DNA of 64,000 bases from Bacteroides sp. GTDB taxonomy: Bacteria; Bacteroidota; Bacteroidia; Bacteroidales; Bacteroidaceae. Below are positions 27,001 through 39,900 of this stretch, piece by piece. Under the pieces are notes generated by a model, which made no database searches, was not told the DNA's origin, and saw only the letters and a list, made by a program, of their open reading frames with translations. The translations under genes and the position numbers were made by a program. The stretch covers positions 51,642 to 115,641 of the forward strand of contig JAJQFD010000019.1 in NCBI GenBank assembly GCA_021201335.1, in the 5' to 3' direction. Numbering within the stretch: position 1 is the first letter of the stretch; each line of letters opens with the position of its first letter.

Positions 27001-27726
27001 CTGCATGAGAAAGGAGTGAAAAGGTCAGAGAATGAGTATCAGCTGTTGCTAACTTCTAGTGACTGGGTGCAACTAAGTGCTATCAACCGGAAAATAATGG
27101 TTGTGGATAATAATAATCAATTAAAAGATGCTCTTCTTTCTGTAAATGCAAAATATTCTCATGCAAATAGTATTTCGGAAGCTCTTAAAGCAAAGGCTGA
27201 TCTGTATATCTTCTCCAACATGGATGGGAAATATAATGATAACGAACTGGATCTTCTTCGGAATTATATAAGAAAGGGAGGGAAAGTATTATTATCCAAC
27301 TCCAAAGAGTTTGCGAAGGAATTGTATCCTGAATATATCAACGGAGCCATTATTCCCACAGAAGGGGATATCGTAAACATGGAAATTCCGGAATCACCCG
27401 TATTTGATAGCATTGATTTGCTTGAATTACGTTACTTCAATGATAATAAGCGCGAACTACCTCTTGTTTGTCATGCTGCATTCCAAGTGAACCGGGGTCC
27501 GAATGTCATGGAGTTAGCCAATCAGACAAAAATACACGGTTATATCAACGGTGATATGGAGGAACGCTCTGAATATGTAAAAACAATCAAAGGATTCCCG
27601 TTGCTGGAAATTAAGGATGGTGGAAGTGCTTTGATTTCGACTATGGCAGTGGAGAAAGGAAATACAGATCCGGTTGCTGCTAAATTATTAACCAATATGA
27701 TTCGTCATCTTTTAAATCAGGATTAA
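24091..27726 (+). CDS. Large GH2-family glycoside hydrolase with N-terminal LamG/DUF1080-like domain and C-terminal glutamine-amidotransferase-like domain
   Basis: Exported enzyme of 1211 residues (signal peptide ending GIYAQ). Domains in order: a concanavalin/DUF1080-like module (about 35-205; AGFRAHNRFDRYIIGLKGG, SGCITLGGGW); the GH2 sugar-binding jelly roll (about 330-450; WYRQWIELP, VYVNGTLVTSHIGMF); an Ig-like domain; and the TIM barrel (about 570-860) with FWTINNEMKF (acid/base Glu681) and LISQEMSTG (candidate nucleophile Glu780). A C-terminal alpha/beta part (about 990-1205; LYIFSNMDGKYNDNELDLLRNYIRKGGKVLL) resembles the glutamine-amidotransferase-like domains of bacterial beta-galactosidases. 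Family GH2 covers beta-galactosidase, beta-mannosidase and beta-glucuronidase; which one applies here is not clear. First enzyme of the PUL, it starts 110 bp after the terminator. Confidence 0.88.
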   Translation: MKKRTTLFICLLVCLLDLTDGIYAQESIQLKNSFSNSDEAIQVIGRGSCRIADGVFKSKDAYACFGEVGWKNYVVTFKARAPQDAEQVQIWAGFRAHNRFDRYIIGLKGGLQDDIYLSRMGYMGTDELLDIRGLDFHPVPGEWYHFKIEVCDNRIRVFLNNETLPRIDVEDENFALAPSGCITLGGGWIETEFDDLTVTGLASGALANLPNQVYEIKLSSQQKESKRKQERAAYQPLKVDWIQSTRTEISLDEQWLFLPDYEESEANEGSNPNVADNHWHLMNVPDFWNPIRIWLHGEMMGKFHKGVSDTYYQQETERCESYTFDYQKTKAAWYRQWIELPDHVTGKNMELIFDAVSKMADVYVNGTLVTSHIGMFGEIKADVSSLLKPGKNLVAVYVTQEYLKIENADEIVDVSVTVPVTNKMLKDVAHGFYGDDPAGIWQPVSLVITDPVRIEDVFIKPALDGATIDITLKNYSGKKGRYNLSTNIIDYATKNLFFTEESLNKIELAPGEEKILTYTLTNLKPRLWTPETPNLYDFVFKLSMDKQAVDEITICSGFRTFESKNGLLYLNGIPYWLRGGNHTPFALAPNDADLASSFYQIMKAGNMEVTRTHTTPYNKLWITAADKNGIGISHEGTWPWLMIHESMPEKALIGMWANEYLSLLKKYRNHPSILFWTINNEMKFYDNEPDLKKRREKMEIISNVVKQMRQIDPTRPICFDSNYRRNVAKQGEAFYQGIDDGDIDDIHSYINWYDHTIFKQFNGEFQKQNRNEGRPLISQEMSTGYLNNETGHPVRFYTLVHQNPQTLIGYQAYAFGNPEAFLKVQSFITGELAEALRRSNDKASGILHFALLTWFRNVYNVQTIDPYPTYYAMKRAMQPVLISAELWGRNFYAGEKIPTQIYIVNDLGSGRKLEPTVMHWELVTETGLKLASGVEQIPGVEHYKRYIFTPDIKIPDILPQSKVSAKLKLRLHEKGVKRSENEYQLLLTSSDWVQLSAINRKIMVVDNNNQLKDALLSVNAKYSHANSISEALKAKADLYIFSNMDGKYNDNELDLLRNYIRKGGKVLLSNSKEFAKELYPEYINGAIIPTEGDIVNMEIPESPVFDSIDLLELRYFNDNKRELPLVCHAAFQVNRGPNVMELANQTKIHGYINGDMEERSEYVKTIKGFPLLEIKDGGSALISTMAVEKGNTDPVAAKLLTNMIRHLLNQD

Positions 27727-27729
27727 TCT

Positions 27730-29996
27730 ATGAAATCAGTAAAAAAAGGTATGTATGTTTTGAGTGCAATGTTCCTGTTAAATAGTTGCACAAATGAATC
27801 GGTTGTAGAGAAAGAACCGATAGATTATGTCGATCCGTATATAGGTAATATCAGTCATCTGCTGGTACCGACTTATCCAACCGTACACTTGCCAAACAGT
27901 ATGCTCCGGGTTTACCCGGAACGTGCGGATTACACGACAGACCAAATAGACGGTTTGCCTGTGATAGTAACCAGCCATCGGGGAAGTTCTGCGTTTAATA
28001 TCAGTCCCTTAACTGGGAATGAAGGAGAGTTGTCGGCGGTAAGAAAATACGCTTATGACCTGGAAAAGATTACTCCTTACCGTTACTCTGTTTATCTGGT
28101 GGATGATCAAATTGAAGTGGATTATGCTCCTTCTCATCAATCAGGTATTTATAACTTGACTTTCGAGAAAAAAGGGAAAAACTATATTGTAGTTAATACC
28201 CGAAACGGAGAATTATCTTTGAATCAAAACGGAAGTATCTCAGGTTACCAAATTATCGATGAAGGCCCTACCAAAGTATATTTATATTTGGAACAGCACA
28301 GCAATCAGCGGAAGCAGGAGCATTAGCAGACCGGAAAATAGATACCCGGCTAACGACGGTAAATGGACAAAACAAAGCAGTCGTATTGAAATTTGAAGAG
28401 GATAATATTCAGATCCGTTACGGAGTATCATTTATCAGTAGTGAACAAGCAAAGAAGAACCTGCAACGGGAGATTAACACATATCGTGTGGAAGAAGTAG
28501 CTGCTACCGGCAAAAATATCTGGAACGATGTATTAAATAAAATCCAGATTACGAGTCAGGATGAAAGTGCAAAAACCATTTTCTATACTTCCCTTTACCG
28601 TACTTACGAACGGATGATTAATTTATCCGAGGATGGACATTATTACAGTGCTACAGACGGAAAGATCCATTCGGATAATGGAATTCCTTTTTATACAGAT
28701 GACTGGATCTGGGATACCTACCGGGCTACTCATCCGCTCCGTATTTTAATTGAACCGGAAATGGAAGAGGCCATGATTACTTCTTACATCCGCATGGCTC
28801 AGGAAAGTCCGGATGGATGGATGCCAACATTCCCCGAAGTGACCGGAGACAGTCACCGTATGAATGGTAATCATGCGGTAGCTGTTATTTGGGATGCTTA
28901 TTGCAAAGGCCTTACAGGATTTGATTTAAAAGCTGCCTATGAATCCTGTAAAAGTTCCATAACCGAAAAGTCACTTTTGCCTTGGACAAAGATGCCGAAT
29001 ACTGAACTGGATCTCTTTTTCTTGGAAAAAGGCTTCTATCCCGCTTTGAAACCCGGAGAAAAAGAATACTGCAAAGAAGTTCATCACTTCGAGAAAAGAC
29101 AATCCATTTCCGTCATTCTGGGAAATAGTTATGATTACTGGTGCCTGGCAGAAATAGCCAAAACATTAGGAAAAACGGATGATTACAGAAAATTCCTCAA
29201 GGCATCTTATAATTACCGGAATGTATTCAATCGGGAAACCATGTTCTTCCATCCGAAGGATAAAGACGGTAAGTTTATCGAACCCTTTGACTATCGCTAT
29301 GCCGGAGGCCAGGGAGCCCGGGAATACTATGGAGAAAATAATGGCTGGATTTACCGCTGGGATGTTCAGCACAATATTGCTGACTTAATTAAATTAATGA
29401 ATGGACCTCAGCAATTTATTGAAAATCTGAATACAACCTTTAGGGAACCATTAGGACGCAGTAAATATGCTTTCTATGCCCAACTACCCGATCATACCGG
29501 CAATGTGGGGCAATTCTCGATGGCTAATGAGCCTTCTTTGCATATTCCTTATCTTTATAATTATGTAGGTCAACCCTGGAAAACCCAGCAAAGAATCCAT
29601 AAACTCCTGAGAGAATGGTTCCGAAACGACCTGATGGGTGTTCCCGGCGATGAAGATGGCGGAGGAATGACGGCTTTCGTTGTGTTCTCTGCCATGGGCT
29701 TTTATCCCGTTACTCCGGGAATGCCTGCTTATAATATAGGTAGTCCTGCCTTCGAAAAAGCAGTAATAAAGTTGGGGAATGGCCATACTTTTGAGATTAT
29801 CGCGCAAAATCATTCGGAGGATAATAAATACATTCAGTCTGCTACGCTGAACGGAAAAGAATGGAATAAGCCTTGGTTTAGTCATGAAGATCTAATAAAA
29901 GGTGGTCAGCTTGTGCTGAATATGGGGAGTAAACCTAATTACCAATGGGGAGCATCTTTACAGGATGTACCACCATCGGCAGAATCATTAGAATAA
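27730..29996 (+). pseudogene. GH92-family alpha-mannosidase-like gene, broken by a one-base frameshift near 28285
   Basis: Second GH92-type gene, in the PUL and 3 bp after the GH2 enzyme. The N-terminal piece (27730-28326) has a lipobox LLNSC and IDYVDPYIGNISHLLVPTYP, a divergent version of the GH92 start. The C-terminal piece has FYTDDWIWDTYRATHPL, EPSLHIPYLYNYVGQPWKTQ, GVPGDEDGGGMTAFVVFSAMGFYP and YIQSATLNGKEW. The frame upstream of the second piece reads GALADRKIDTRLTTVNGQNKAVVLKFEEDN without a stop, so the two overlap. One added T in the 'tatatttgg' stretch near 28285 restores a continuous 755-residue protein. The sequence belongs to a GH92 subgroup lacking the N-terminal GTG/GH motif seen in the 10434 enzyme. 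Decayed, or an assembly error; the second half keeps full coding quality. Confidence 0.82.
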
Positions 29997-30002
29997 GAAA
30001 AC

Positions 30003-31463
30003 ATGTTTATGATAAAAGAAAAACTCAGTAAGATATCTATTTTTATATGTTTAGCCTTATGTACAATTACAACTGTACATGCTAAAGTAGAATTGCCCAC
30101 TATTTTGGGAGATAATATGGTGCTCCAACAACAAAGCAAGGTCAAGCTCTGGGGGAAGGCAGCGCAACAGAGCCAGGTTCGTATAACGACTTCATGGGAT
30201 GGGAAGAATTATACGGTAAAATCTGATGCAACCGGCAACTGGTTAGTGGAGATTTTCACTCCGGTTGCCGGAGGCCCTTATAATATAACCTTCGATGATG
30301 GAGAGGCGATTACGCTTCAGAATATTCTGGTGGGCGAAGTCTGGTTTTGTTCCGGACAATCTAATATGGAAATGCCGATGCGAGGATTCGATCGACAACC
30401 CGTTCAGGAAACTAATGATATTATTGCCAAAGCCAAACCAAGAACGCCCATACGTATGTATACCACCGATTCCAAGAACGGATCATGGGTACGCCAGTTT
30501 AATAAGCTTCCTCAAACAGATTGTAAAGGGGAATGGTTGGAGAATACGCCGGAGAATGTAGCAACCACCAGTGCGGTAGCCTATTACTTTGCCCAATATA
30601 TCCAGGAAGTGTTGGAAGTTCCTGTCGGAATTATTATATCTTCATGGGGTGGTTCCAAAATAGAAGCCTGGATGAGCAAAGAAGCTGTTTCTCCCTTTAA
30701 AGAGATCGATTTGTCGATTCTGGAGAATACGGAAGAGGTAAAAAGACCCACAGCCACTCCCTGTGTTTTGTTCAATGCCAAGATTGTCCCTCTTACCAAT
30801 TTTACTATCAAAGGTTTTTTGTGGTATCAGGGAGAAAGCAACAGGGATAATGCGGATTTATATCCGACTTTGATGTCTGCCTTTGTAAAGGATTTGAGAA
30901 ACCGTTGGGGTGTAGGTGAATTCCCTTTTTACTTTGTACAAATAGCTCCTTATAATTACGATGATCCGAATGGCCTATCCGCGGCTCGTTTGAGAGAAGC
31001 ACAACTTCAGGCAATGAGAGACATCCCGAATTCAGGAATGGTGACTACCATGGATATTGGGAGTCCGGTCTTTATTCATCCGGTAGATAAGAAAACAGTA
31101 GGCAATAGACTGGCATACTGGGCACTGGCCGAAACGTATGGTAGAAAAGGATTTGGATATAAACCTCCCACTTGCCATTCATTAGAAAAGAAAGAAGGGA
31201 AAATATATATCAACCTAAATAATGCCCAACGAGGTATTTATCCCATGTGGACAGCATTGGACGGTTTTGAAATAGCCGGGGAAGATAAAGTCTTTTATCC
31301 CGCCAAAGCTGAAATAGAAACAGAAACAACCCGGTTGGCCGTTTCCAGTGATAAGGTTCCTCATCCTGTGGCTGTAAGGTATGGTTATAAAAACTATGTG
31401 GAAGCCAGTATCTTTAGTGTGAGTGGTATTCCGGTTGCTCCATTCAGAACGGATAACTGGTAA
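30003..31463 (+). CDS. Sialate O-acetylesterase (SASA)-family carbohydrate esterase
   Basis: Exported SGNH-type esterase of 486 residues (signal peptide ending TTVHA) that removes acetyl groups from glycans. Motifs are complete: CSGQSNMEMP with the nucleophile Ser120, SSWGGSKIEAW, WYQGESN and the C-terminal Asp-x-x-His type block GSPVFIHPVDKKTVGNRLA. An N-terminal beta-sandwich (ELPTILGDNMVLQQQSKVKLWG) precedes the catalytic part, as is usual in the Bacteroidetes members. The start at 30003 is used; the in-frame ATG at 30009 is equally possible. The gene begins 6 bp after the GH92 stop, so it is in the same transcript. Many proteins of this family act on acetylated xylan, pectin or other plant glycans, so the name does not prove a sialic acid substrate. 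Confidence 0.9.
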   Translation: MFMIKEKLSKISIFICLALCTITTVHAKVELPTILGDNMVLQQQSKVKLWGKAAQQSQVRITTSWDGKNYTVKSDATGNWLVEIFTPVAGGPYNITFDDGEAITLQNILVGEVWFCSGQSNMEMPMRGFDRQPVQETNDIIAKAKPRTPIRMYTTDSKNGSWVRQFNKLPQTDCKGEWLENTPENVATTSAVAYYFAQYIQEVLEVPVGIIISSWGGSKIEAWMSKEAVSPFKEIDLSILENTEEVKRPTATPCVLFNAKIVPLTNFTIKGFLWYQGESNRDNADLYPTLMSAFVKDLRNRWGVGEFPFYFVQIAPYNYDDPNGLSAARLREAQLQAMRDIPNSGMVTTMDIGSPVFIHPVDKKTVGNRLAYWALAETYGRKGFGYKPPTCHSLEKKEGKIYINLNNAQRGIYPMWTALDGFEIAGEDKVFYPAKAEIETETTRLAVSSDKVPHPVAVRYGYKNYVEASIFSVSGIPVAPFRTDNW

Positions 31464-31512
31464 AGTAGACTCATGCATTATGAACCTATCGTATTATTAA
31501 TAACTATACACA

Positions 31513-32454
31513 ATGAAAAAAGGTACATTTCTTTTAGCCGTTTGTTTATTCTTATTCGTTGGATGCAAACAAAACAAATCCGTTGAACTAGGCCCTAATC
31601 CGTTTATTACTCACATGTATACGGCAGATCCATCTGCACATGTCTGGGAAGATGGTCGTCTGTATATTTATGCTTCACATGATATAGCACCTCCCCGTGG
31701 ATGTGATTTGATGGATCGTTACCATGTATTCTCTACGGATGATATGGTAAACTGGACGGATCATGGTGAAATACTCAATTCAAGTCAGGTACCCTGGGGA
31801 AGACCTGAAGGAGGTTTTATGTGGGCACCGGATTGTGCGTATAAAGCTGGCATCTATTATTTCTTTTTTCCTCATCCGAGTGGAACCGACTGGAACCACA
31901 CCTGGAAAGTAGGAGTGGCTACCAGTACAAAACCTGCCTCCGACTTTAAAGTTCAGGGATATATCGAAGGCTTGGGTGATGATACATTTGCCATGATTGA
32001 TCCGTGTGTTTTTACGGACGATGATGGACAGACTTATTTTTATTATGGTGGTGGCGGCCGGTGTGCAGGTGCCCGCTTGAAAGATAATATGATGGAGCTC
32101 GCTGAACCTTTGACATTCATGGAAGGTTTAGTTGATTTCCACGAAGCAACCTGGGTTCATAAAAAAGATGGTAAATATTATCTATCTTATTCCGATAATC
32201 ATAAAGAAGGTGGAAACCGTATGAATTATGCCATAAGCGATCATCCGCTGGGGCCATGGGAATATAAAGGTATTTATATGGAACCTACCGGATGCGATAC
32301 CAATCACGGATCCATTGTAGAATATAAAGGTGAGTGGTACGCATTTTATCATAACATGGCTCTCTCCGGTCAGGGGAACCTACGGTCTATTTGTGTAGAT
32401 AAACTTTATTACAATCCGGACGGAACCATTCAATTGGTAAATCAAACCCATTGA
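31513..32454 (+). CDS. GH43-family glycoside hydrolase, lipoprotein
   Basis: Five-bladed beta-propeller hydrolase of family 43, 313 residues, with a lipobox at FVGC (Cys18). The catalytic triad of the family can be placed: the base Asp39 in YTADPSAHVW, the pKa-modulating Asp163 in MIDPCVF, and the acid Glu211 in FHEATWVHKKDGKYYLSYS. The length is that of a single-domain GH43 with no C-terminal beta-sandwich. Related enzymes are arabinofuranosidases, xylosidases or exo-galactosidases, which suggests a plant-derived or arabinose/galactose-decorated glycan. It lies 49 bp after the esterase and 69 bp before the broken GH2. Confidence 0.92.
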   Translation: MKKGTFLLAVCLFLFVGCKQNKSVELGPNPFITHMYTADPSAHVWEDGRLYIYASHDIAPPRGCDLMDRYHVFSTDDMVNWTDHGEILNSSQVPWGRPEGGFMWAPDCAYKAGIYYFFFPHPSGTDWNHTWKVGVATSTKPASDFKVQGYIEGLGDDTFAMIDPCVFTDDDGQTYFYYGGGGRCAGARLKDNMMELAEPLTFMEGLVDFHEATWVHKKDGKYYLSYSDNHKEGGNRMNYAISDHPLGPWEYKGIYMEPTGCDTNHGSIVEYKGEWYAFYHNMALSGQGNLRSICVDKLYYNPDGTIQLVNQTH

Positions 32455-32508
32455 GAAATGTCTGTTTTATGTTTAAATCTTTATTTTTACATAAAATGTT
32501 ATTCTTAA

Positions 32509-35694
<3,186 letters not shown>

Positions 35695-35705
35695 AAGAGA
35701 ATATA

Positions 35706-35763
35706 AAAATGCTCCGGAGCACTTATGAAACTGGTATTTCATTCTGCTCCGGATCATTTTTAT
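35706..35763. terminator. Bidirectional terminator between the PUL and trpS
   Basis: The stem tccggagca / tgctccgga (9 bp, perfect) has T-rich sequence on the 3' side (catttttatt) and A-rich sequence on the 5' side (tataaaaat), so it can end both the PUL transcript and trpS. Confidence 0.85.
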
Positions 35764-35772
35764 TATTTAGAA

Positions 35773-36759
35773 CTACGGACGGAAACCAATGATCTGACGA
35801 ACCTCTTTAATTGTTTTCGAAGCACTTTCCCTGGCTTTTTCTGCCCCTTGACGGGCAATTTTATCCAATAATTCGGTATTCGCCATATATTCTTCAATCC
35901 GCTCGCGAATCGGTTCATTGAAGGCTACAATATCTTCGGCCAATTGTTTTTTCAAATCTCCGTAACGGATGGTTCCGTCATTCCACTTATCGTTAAAGTA
36001 ATCGTAGGCATCTTTGGTTGAAACAATATCCAGGAACGTAAAGAGGTTCTGAATAACTTCCGGTTTTTCCGTATTCATTCCTGCAGGACCTGAATCGGTT
36101 ACCGCTTTCATCACTTTCTTACGAATAGATGCCGAATCTTCATTCAGGTAGATGCAGTTACCATCTGATTTACCCATTTTACCAGAGCCATCCAGTCCCG
36201 GTATTTTCACGGCTTGAGTCGCGAAAGTAAAGGAAGCGGGTTCGGGGAAAAACTCAATCTCATACATGGAATTGAATCGACGGGCAAACTTGCGGGCCAT
36301 TTCCATGTTTTGCTCCTGATCTTTTCCGACGGGCACCTTGGCAGCTTTATGAATAATAATATCGGCAGCCATTAAGGTAGGATAAGTTAACAAACCGGCG
36401 TTTACATTGTCGGGTTGCTGACGAGCTTTTTCCTTGAAAGTGGTGGTGCGCTCCAGTTCACCCAGATAGGCATTCATATTCAGGTATAGGTAAAGTTCCA
36501 ATACTTCTTTTACATCACTCTGTATATAAATGGTAGCCTTTTCCGGGTCAATACCACAAGCCAGGTATTCGGCCAGAATGGTCCGGGCACTTTTAATAAT
36601 GTCTTCAGGTTTAGGTCTGGTAGTTAAAGAATGCCAGTCGGCAATAAAGAAAAAACAATTATAATCGTGCTGCATTTGCACAAAACTCTTTACTGCTCCA
36701 AAGTAGTTCCCCAGGTGAAGATTACCAGTGGGACGGATTCCGCTAACGACTGTTTCCAT
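35773..36759 (-). CDS. trpS: Tryptophan--tRNA ligase
   Basis: Class I aminoacyl-tRNA synthetase charging tRNA-Trp, cytosolic, 328 residues, the normal compact bacterial length. The HIGH-type motif is HLGN (residues 15-18, in GIRPTGNLHLGNYFGAV) and the KMSKS-type loop is KMGKS (194-198). Other family blocks are FFFIADWHSLTTRP, NAGLLTYPTLMAADIIIHKA and VGKDQEQNMEMAR. It is intact. It is transcribed away from carB and converges on the PUL across a shared terminator. A TAATTTTG -7-like element lies about 30 bp upstream of the start. Confidence 0.97.
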   Translation of the reverse strand: METVVSGIRPTGNLHLGNYFGAVKSFVQMQHDYNCFFFIADWHSLTTRPKPEDIIKSARTILAEYLACGIDPEKATIYIQSDVKEVLELYLYLNMNAYLGELERTTTFKEKARQQPDNVNAGLLTYPTLMAADIIIHKAAKVPVGKDQEQNMEMARKFARRFNSMYEIEFFPEPASFTFATQAVKIPGLDGSGKMGKSDGNCIYLNEDSASIRKKVMKAVTDSGPAGMNTEKPEVIQNLFTFLDIVSTKDAYDYFNDKWNDGTIRYGDLKKQLAEDIVAFNEPIRERIEEYMANTELLDKIARQGAEKARESASKTIKEVRQIIGFRP

Positions 36760-36787
36760 AAAAAATCAATATGTTTTAAATTCCGCA

Positions 36788-36795
36788 CAAAATTA
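36788..36795 (-). promoter_or_regulatory. Possible -7 element for trpS
   Basis: Plus-strand caaaatta reads TAATTTTG on the minus strand, matching TAnnTTTG, 28 bp upstream of the trpS start. No clear -33 TTG was found at the expected distance. Confidence 0.35.
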
Positions 36796-36811
36796 CAGAA
36801 AAAGATTGGGA

Positions 36812-36819
36812 TATCTTTG
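36812..36819 (+). promoter_or_regulatory. Possible -7 element for carB
   Basis: TATCTTTG is a perfect TAnnTTTG match. A start about 7 bp downstream would give a leader of about 150 bases containing the hairpin at 36902-36939. No well-spaced -33 element is seen. Confidence 0.4.
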
Positions 36820-36891
36820 TTATGTTGGAATTAAGTCGTTACTTTGCGTAAACTTTAAAAATGATATGAACCACTTAACTTGGTACTGATC

Positions 36892-36939
36892 TTAACCGGA
36901 CGCGTTACACCTTTTCAAAGAGGTTAACGCTTTTTTTTT
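36892..36939 (+). promoter_or_regulatory. Putative transcription attenuator in the carB leader
   Basis: A terminator-shaped hairpin (gcgtta-c-acct pairing with aggttaacgc, one bulged C) is followed by nine T at 36931-36939. It ends only 34 bp before the carB start. The upstream ttaacc at 36892-36897 can pair instead with ggttaa at 36922-36927, which would break the terminator stem. No gene lies upstream on this strand to be terminated. A seven-codon frame (M N H L T W Y) lies at 36866-36889. Control by attenuation is inferred from this arrangement. Confidence 0.5.
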
Positions 36940-36973
36940 GCTTACTACAGAACTTAAAATAACCACAGAGAAA

Positions 36974-39900
36974 ATGGAGAATAAACTAAAAAAAGTTTTG
37001 GTGCTAGGATCAGGAGCACTCAAAATCGGTCAGGCCGGAGAGTTCGATTATTCCGGTTCACAGGCGCTGAAAGCCTTGAAAGAAGAAGGTATTAGTTCCG
37101 TATTGGTGAACCCCAATATCGCAACCATTCAAACTTCGGAAGGAATTGCTGATAAGGTTTACTTTTTACCTGTTACCAACTATTTTGTTGAAGAAATTAT
37201 TAAAAAAGAACGTCCCGACGGTATTTTGCTTGCCTTTGGTGGACAAACAGCACTGAACTGTGGTGCCGACCTTTACACAAGTGGCGTGCTGGATAAATAT
37301 GGCGTACGTGTATTAGGTACTTCAGTAGAAGCTATTATGTATACCGAAGACCGAGATCTCTTTGTGAAAAAACTGGACGAAATCAACATGAAGACTCCGG
37401 TAAGCCAGGCGGTGGAAACCATGGAAGAAGCGTTGGCCGCAGCCGAAAGAATCGGTTTTCCGGTAATGATCCGTTCAGCTTACGCGCTCGGCGGACTGGG
37501 TAGTGGTATCTGTCAAGACCGGGATGAATTTATCAAACTGGCGGAAAGCTCTTTTGCTTTCTCCAAACAAATCCTGATCGAAGAATCTCTGAAAGGATGG
37601 AAAGAAATTGAATTTGAAGTAATCCGCGATGCGAACGACCATTGTTTTACAGTGGCCAGCATGGAAAACTTCGATCCATTGGGTATTCATACTGGAGAGT
37701 CAATTGTAGTGGCACCTACCTGTTCACTGGATGATAAGGAACTGAAATTGCTTCAGGATCTTTCTACTCAATGTATTCGTCACTTGGGTATAGTGGGAGA
37801 GTGCAATATCCAGTATGCATTCAATTCTGAAACAGACGATTATCGTGTTATTGAGGTAAATGCCCGTCTCAGCCGTTCATCTGCTTTGGCTTCTAAGGCT
37901 ACCGGATATCCATTGGCTTTTGTGGCTGCTAAAATAGCATTAGGTTATACACTTGACCAGATAGGAGAGATGGGAACCTCCAATTCTGCTTATACGGCTC
38001 CTCAACTGGATTACCTGATTTGTAAGATACCCCGCTGGGATTTAACCAAGTTTGCCGGTGTATCCCGTGAAATTGGTTCAAGCATGAAATCGGTAGGAGA
38101 GATCATGTCTATCGGTCGTTCTTTTGAAGAGATTATCCAGAAGGGCCTTCGCATGATCGGACAAGGGATGCATGGGTTCGTGGGTAACGATCTGAAGTTC
38201 GAAGACCTCGACAAAGAACTTTCACGCCCAACCGACTTACGTGTGTTTGCTATGGCGGAAGCATTGGAGAAGGGATATACCATTGACCAGATCCATCAAT
38301 TGACCAAGATTGATCCCTGGTTTATTGGCAAACTGAAAAATATAGTCGATTATAAAGCTGTTCTTGCTGCTTATAATACCATCGAAGAGATTCCGGCGGA
38401 TGTGCTGCGTCAGGCCAAGATATTAGGATTCTCCGATTTCCAGATCGCTCGTTTTGTATTAAGCCCCACCGGAAATATGGAAAAAGAAAACCTGATGGTA
38501 CGTGCCCGGCGGAAAGAATTAAATATTCTTCCAGCCGTAAAACGTATCAACACCGTTGCTTCGGAAGATCCGGAACTGACCAACTACCTGTATATGACAT
38601 ATGCAGTACAAGGTTATGATGTGAATTACTACAAGAATGAAAAATCGGTTGTTGTATTAGGTTCGGGAGCTTATCGTATTGGTAGTTCAGTAGAATTTGA
38701 TTGGTGTTCGGTGAATGCTGTTCAAACGGCCCGTAAGCTGGGTTATAAATCAATTATGATTAACTACAACCCCGAAACCGTATCCACTGACTATGATATG
38801 TGCGACCGTCTTTATTTTGACGAACTTTCTTTTGAACGTGTTTTGGATGTAATTGATCTGGAACAACCCAAAGGTGTGGTTGTATCTATGGGAGGTCAGA
38901 TTCCCAATAACCTGGCCATGAAACTACATCGTCAGTCCGTTCCTATTCTGGGTACTTCGCCTATTTCCATCGATCGGGCTGAGAACCGGAACAAATTCTC
39001 TGCGATGCTCGATCTTTTGGGCATTGATCAACCGGCCTGGCAGGAACTCACCAGTCTGGCAGATGTGAAAGGATTTGTGGAAAAAGTAGGTTATCCGGTG
39101 CTGGTTCGTCCGTCTTATGTGCTTTCAGGAGCAGCCATGAATGTTTGTTATACAGAAGAAGAACTTGAAAACTTCCTGAAAATGGCTGCTGAGGTATCTA
39201 AAGAACACCCTGTAGTGGTTTCCCAATTCTTGCAGAATGCCAAAGAAATTGAATTTGATGCGGTAGCTAAAAACGGAGAAGTAGTGGAATATGCTATTTC
39301 CGAACATATAGAATTTGCCGGTGTTCACTCCGGAGACGCCACATTGGTATTTCCGGCACAGAAAGTTTACTTTGCTACTATGCGCAGGATCAAGAAAATC
39401 AGTCGGCAGATAGCTAAAGAATTAAATATCTCCGGCCCGTTTAATATTCAGTTCCTGGCTCGTAATAATGAGGTGAAAGTGATTGAATGTAACTTGCGTG
39501 CTTCCCGCAGTTTCCCGTTTGTATCCAAGGTGTTGAAGCGCAACTTTATTGAAACGGCTACCCGCATTATGCTGGATGCTCCTTATCAACAACCGGATAA
39601 ATCGGCTTTTGATGTAGATTGGATCGGAGTAAAAGCTTCTCAATTCTCTTTTGCCCGTTTGCATAAGGCAGACCCGGTATTAGGCGTTGATATGTCTTCC
39701 ACCGGAGAAGTGGGTTGTTTGGGGGATGACTTCTCGGAAGCTTTATTAAGTGCGATGATTGCCACCGGTTTTAAAGTTCCCCAAAAAGGAATTATGTTTT
39801 CTTCCGGAGCGGTGAAATCAAAAGTTGATTTGCTGGATGCCAGCCGGATGCTGCATGAAAAAGGTTATAAGATTTATGCTACCGCTGGTACAGCTGCTTT

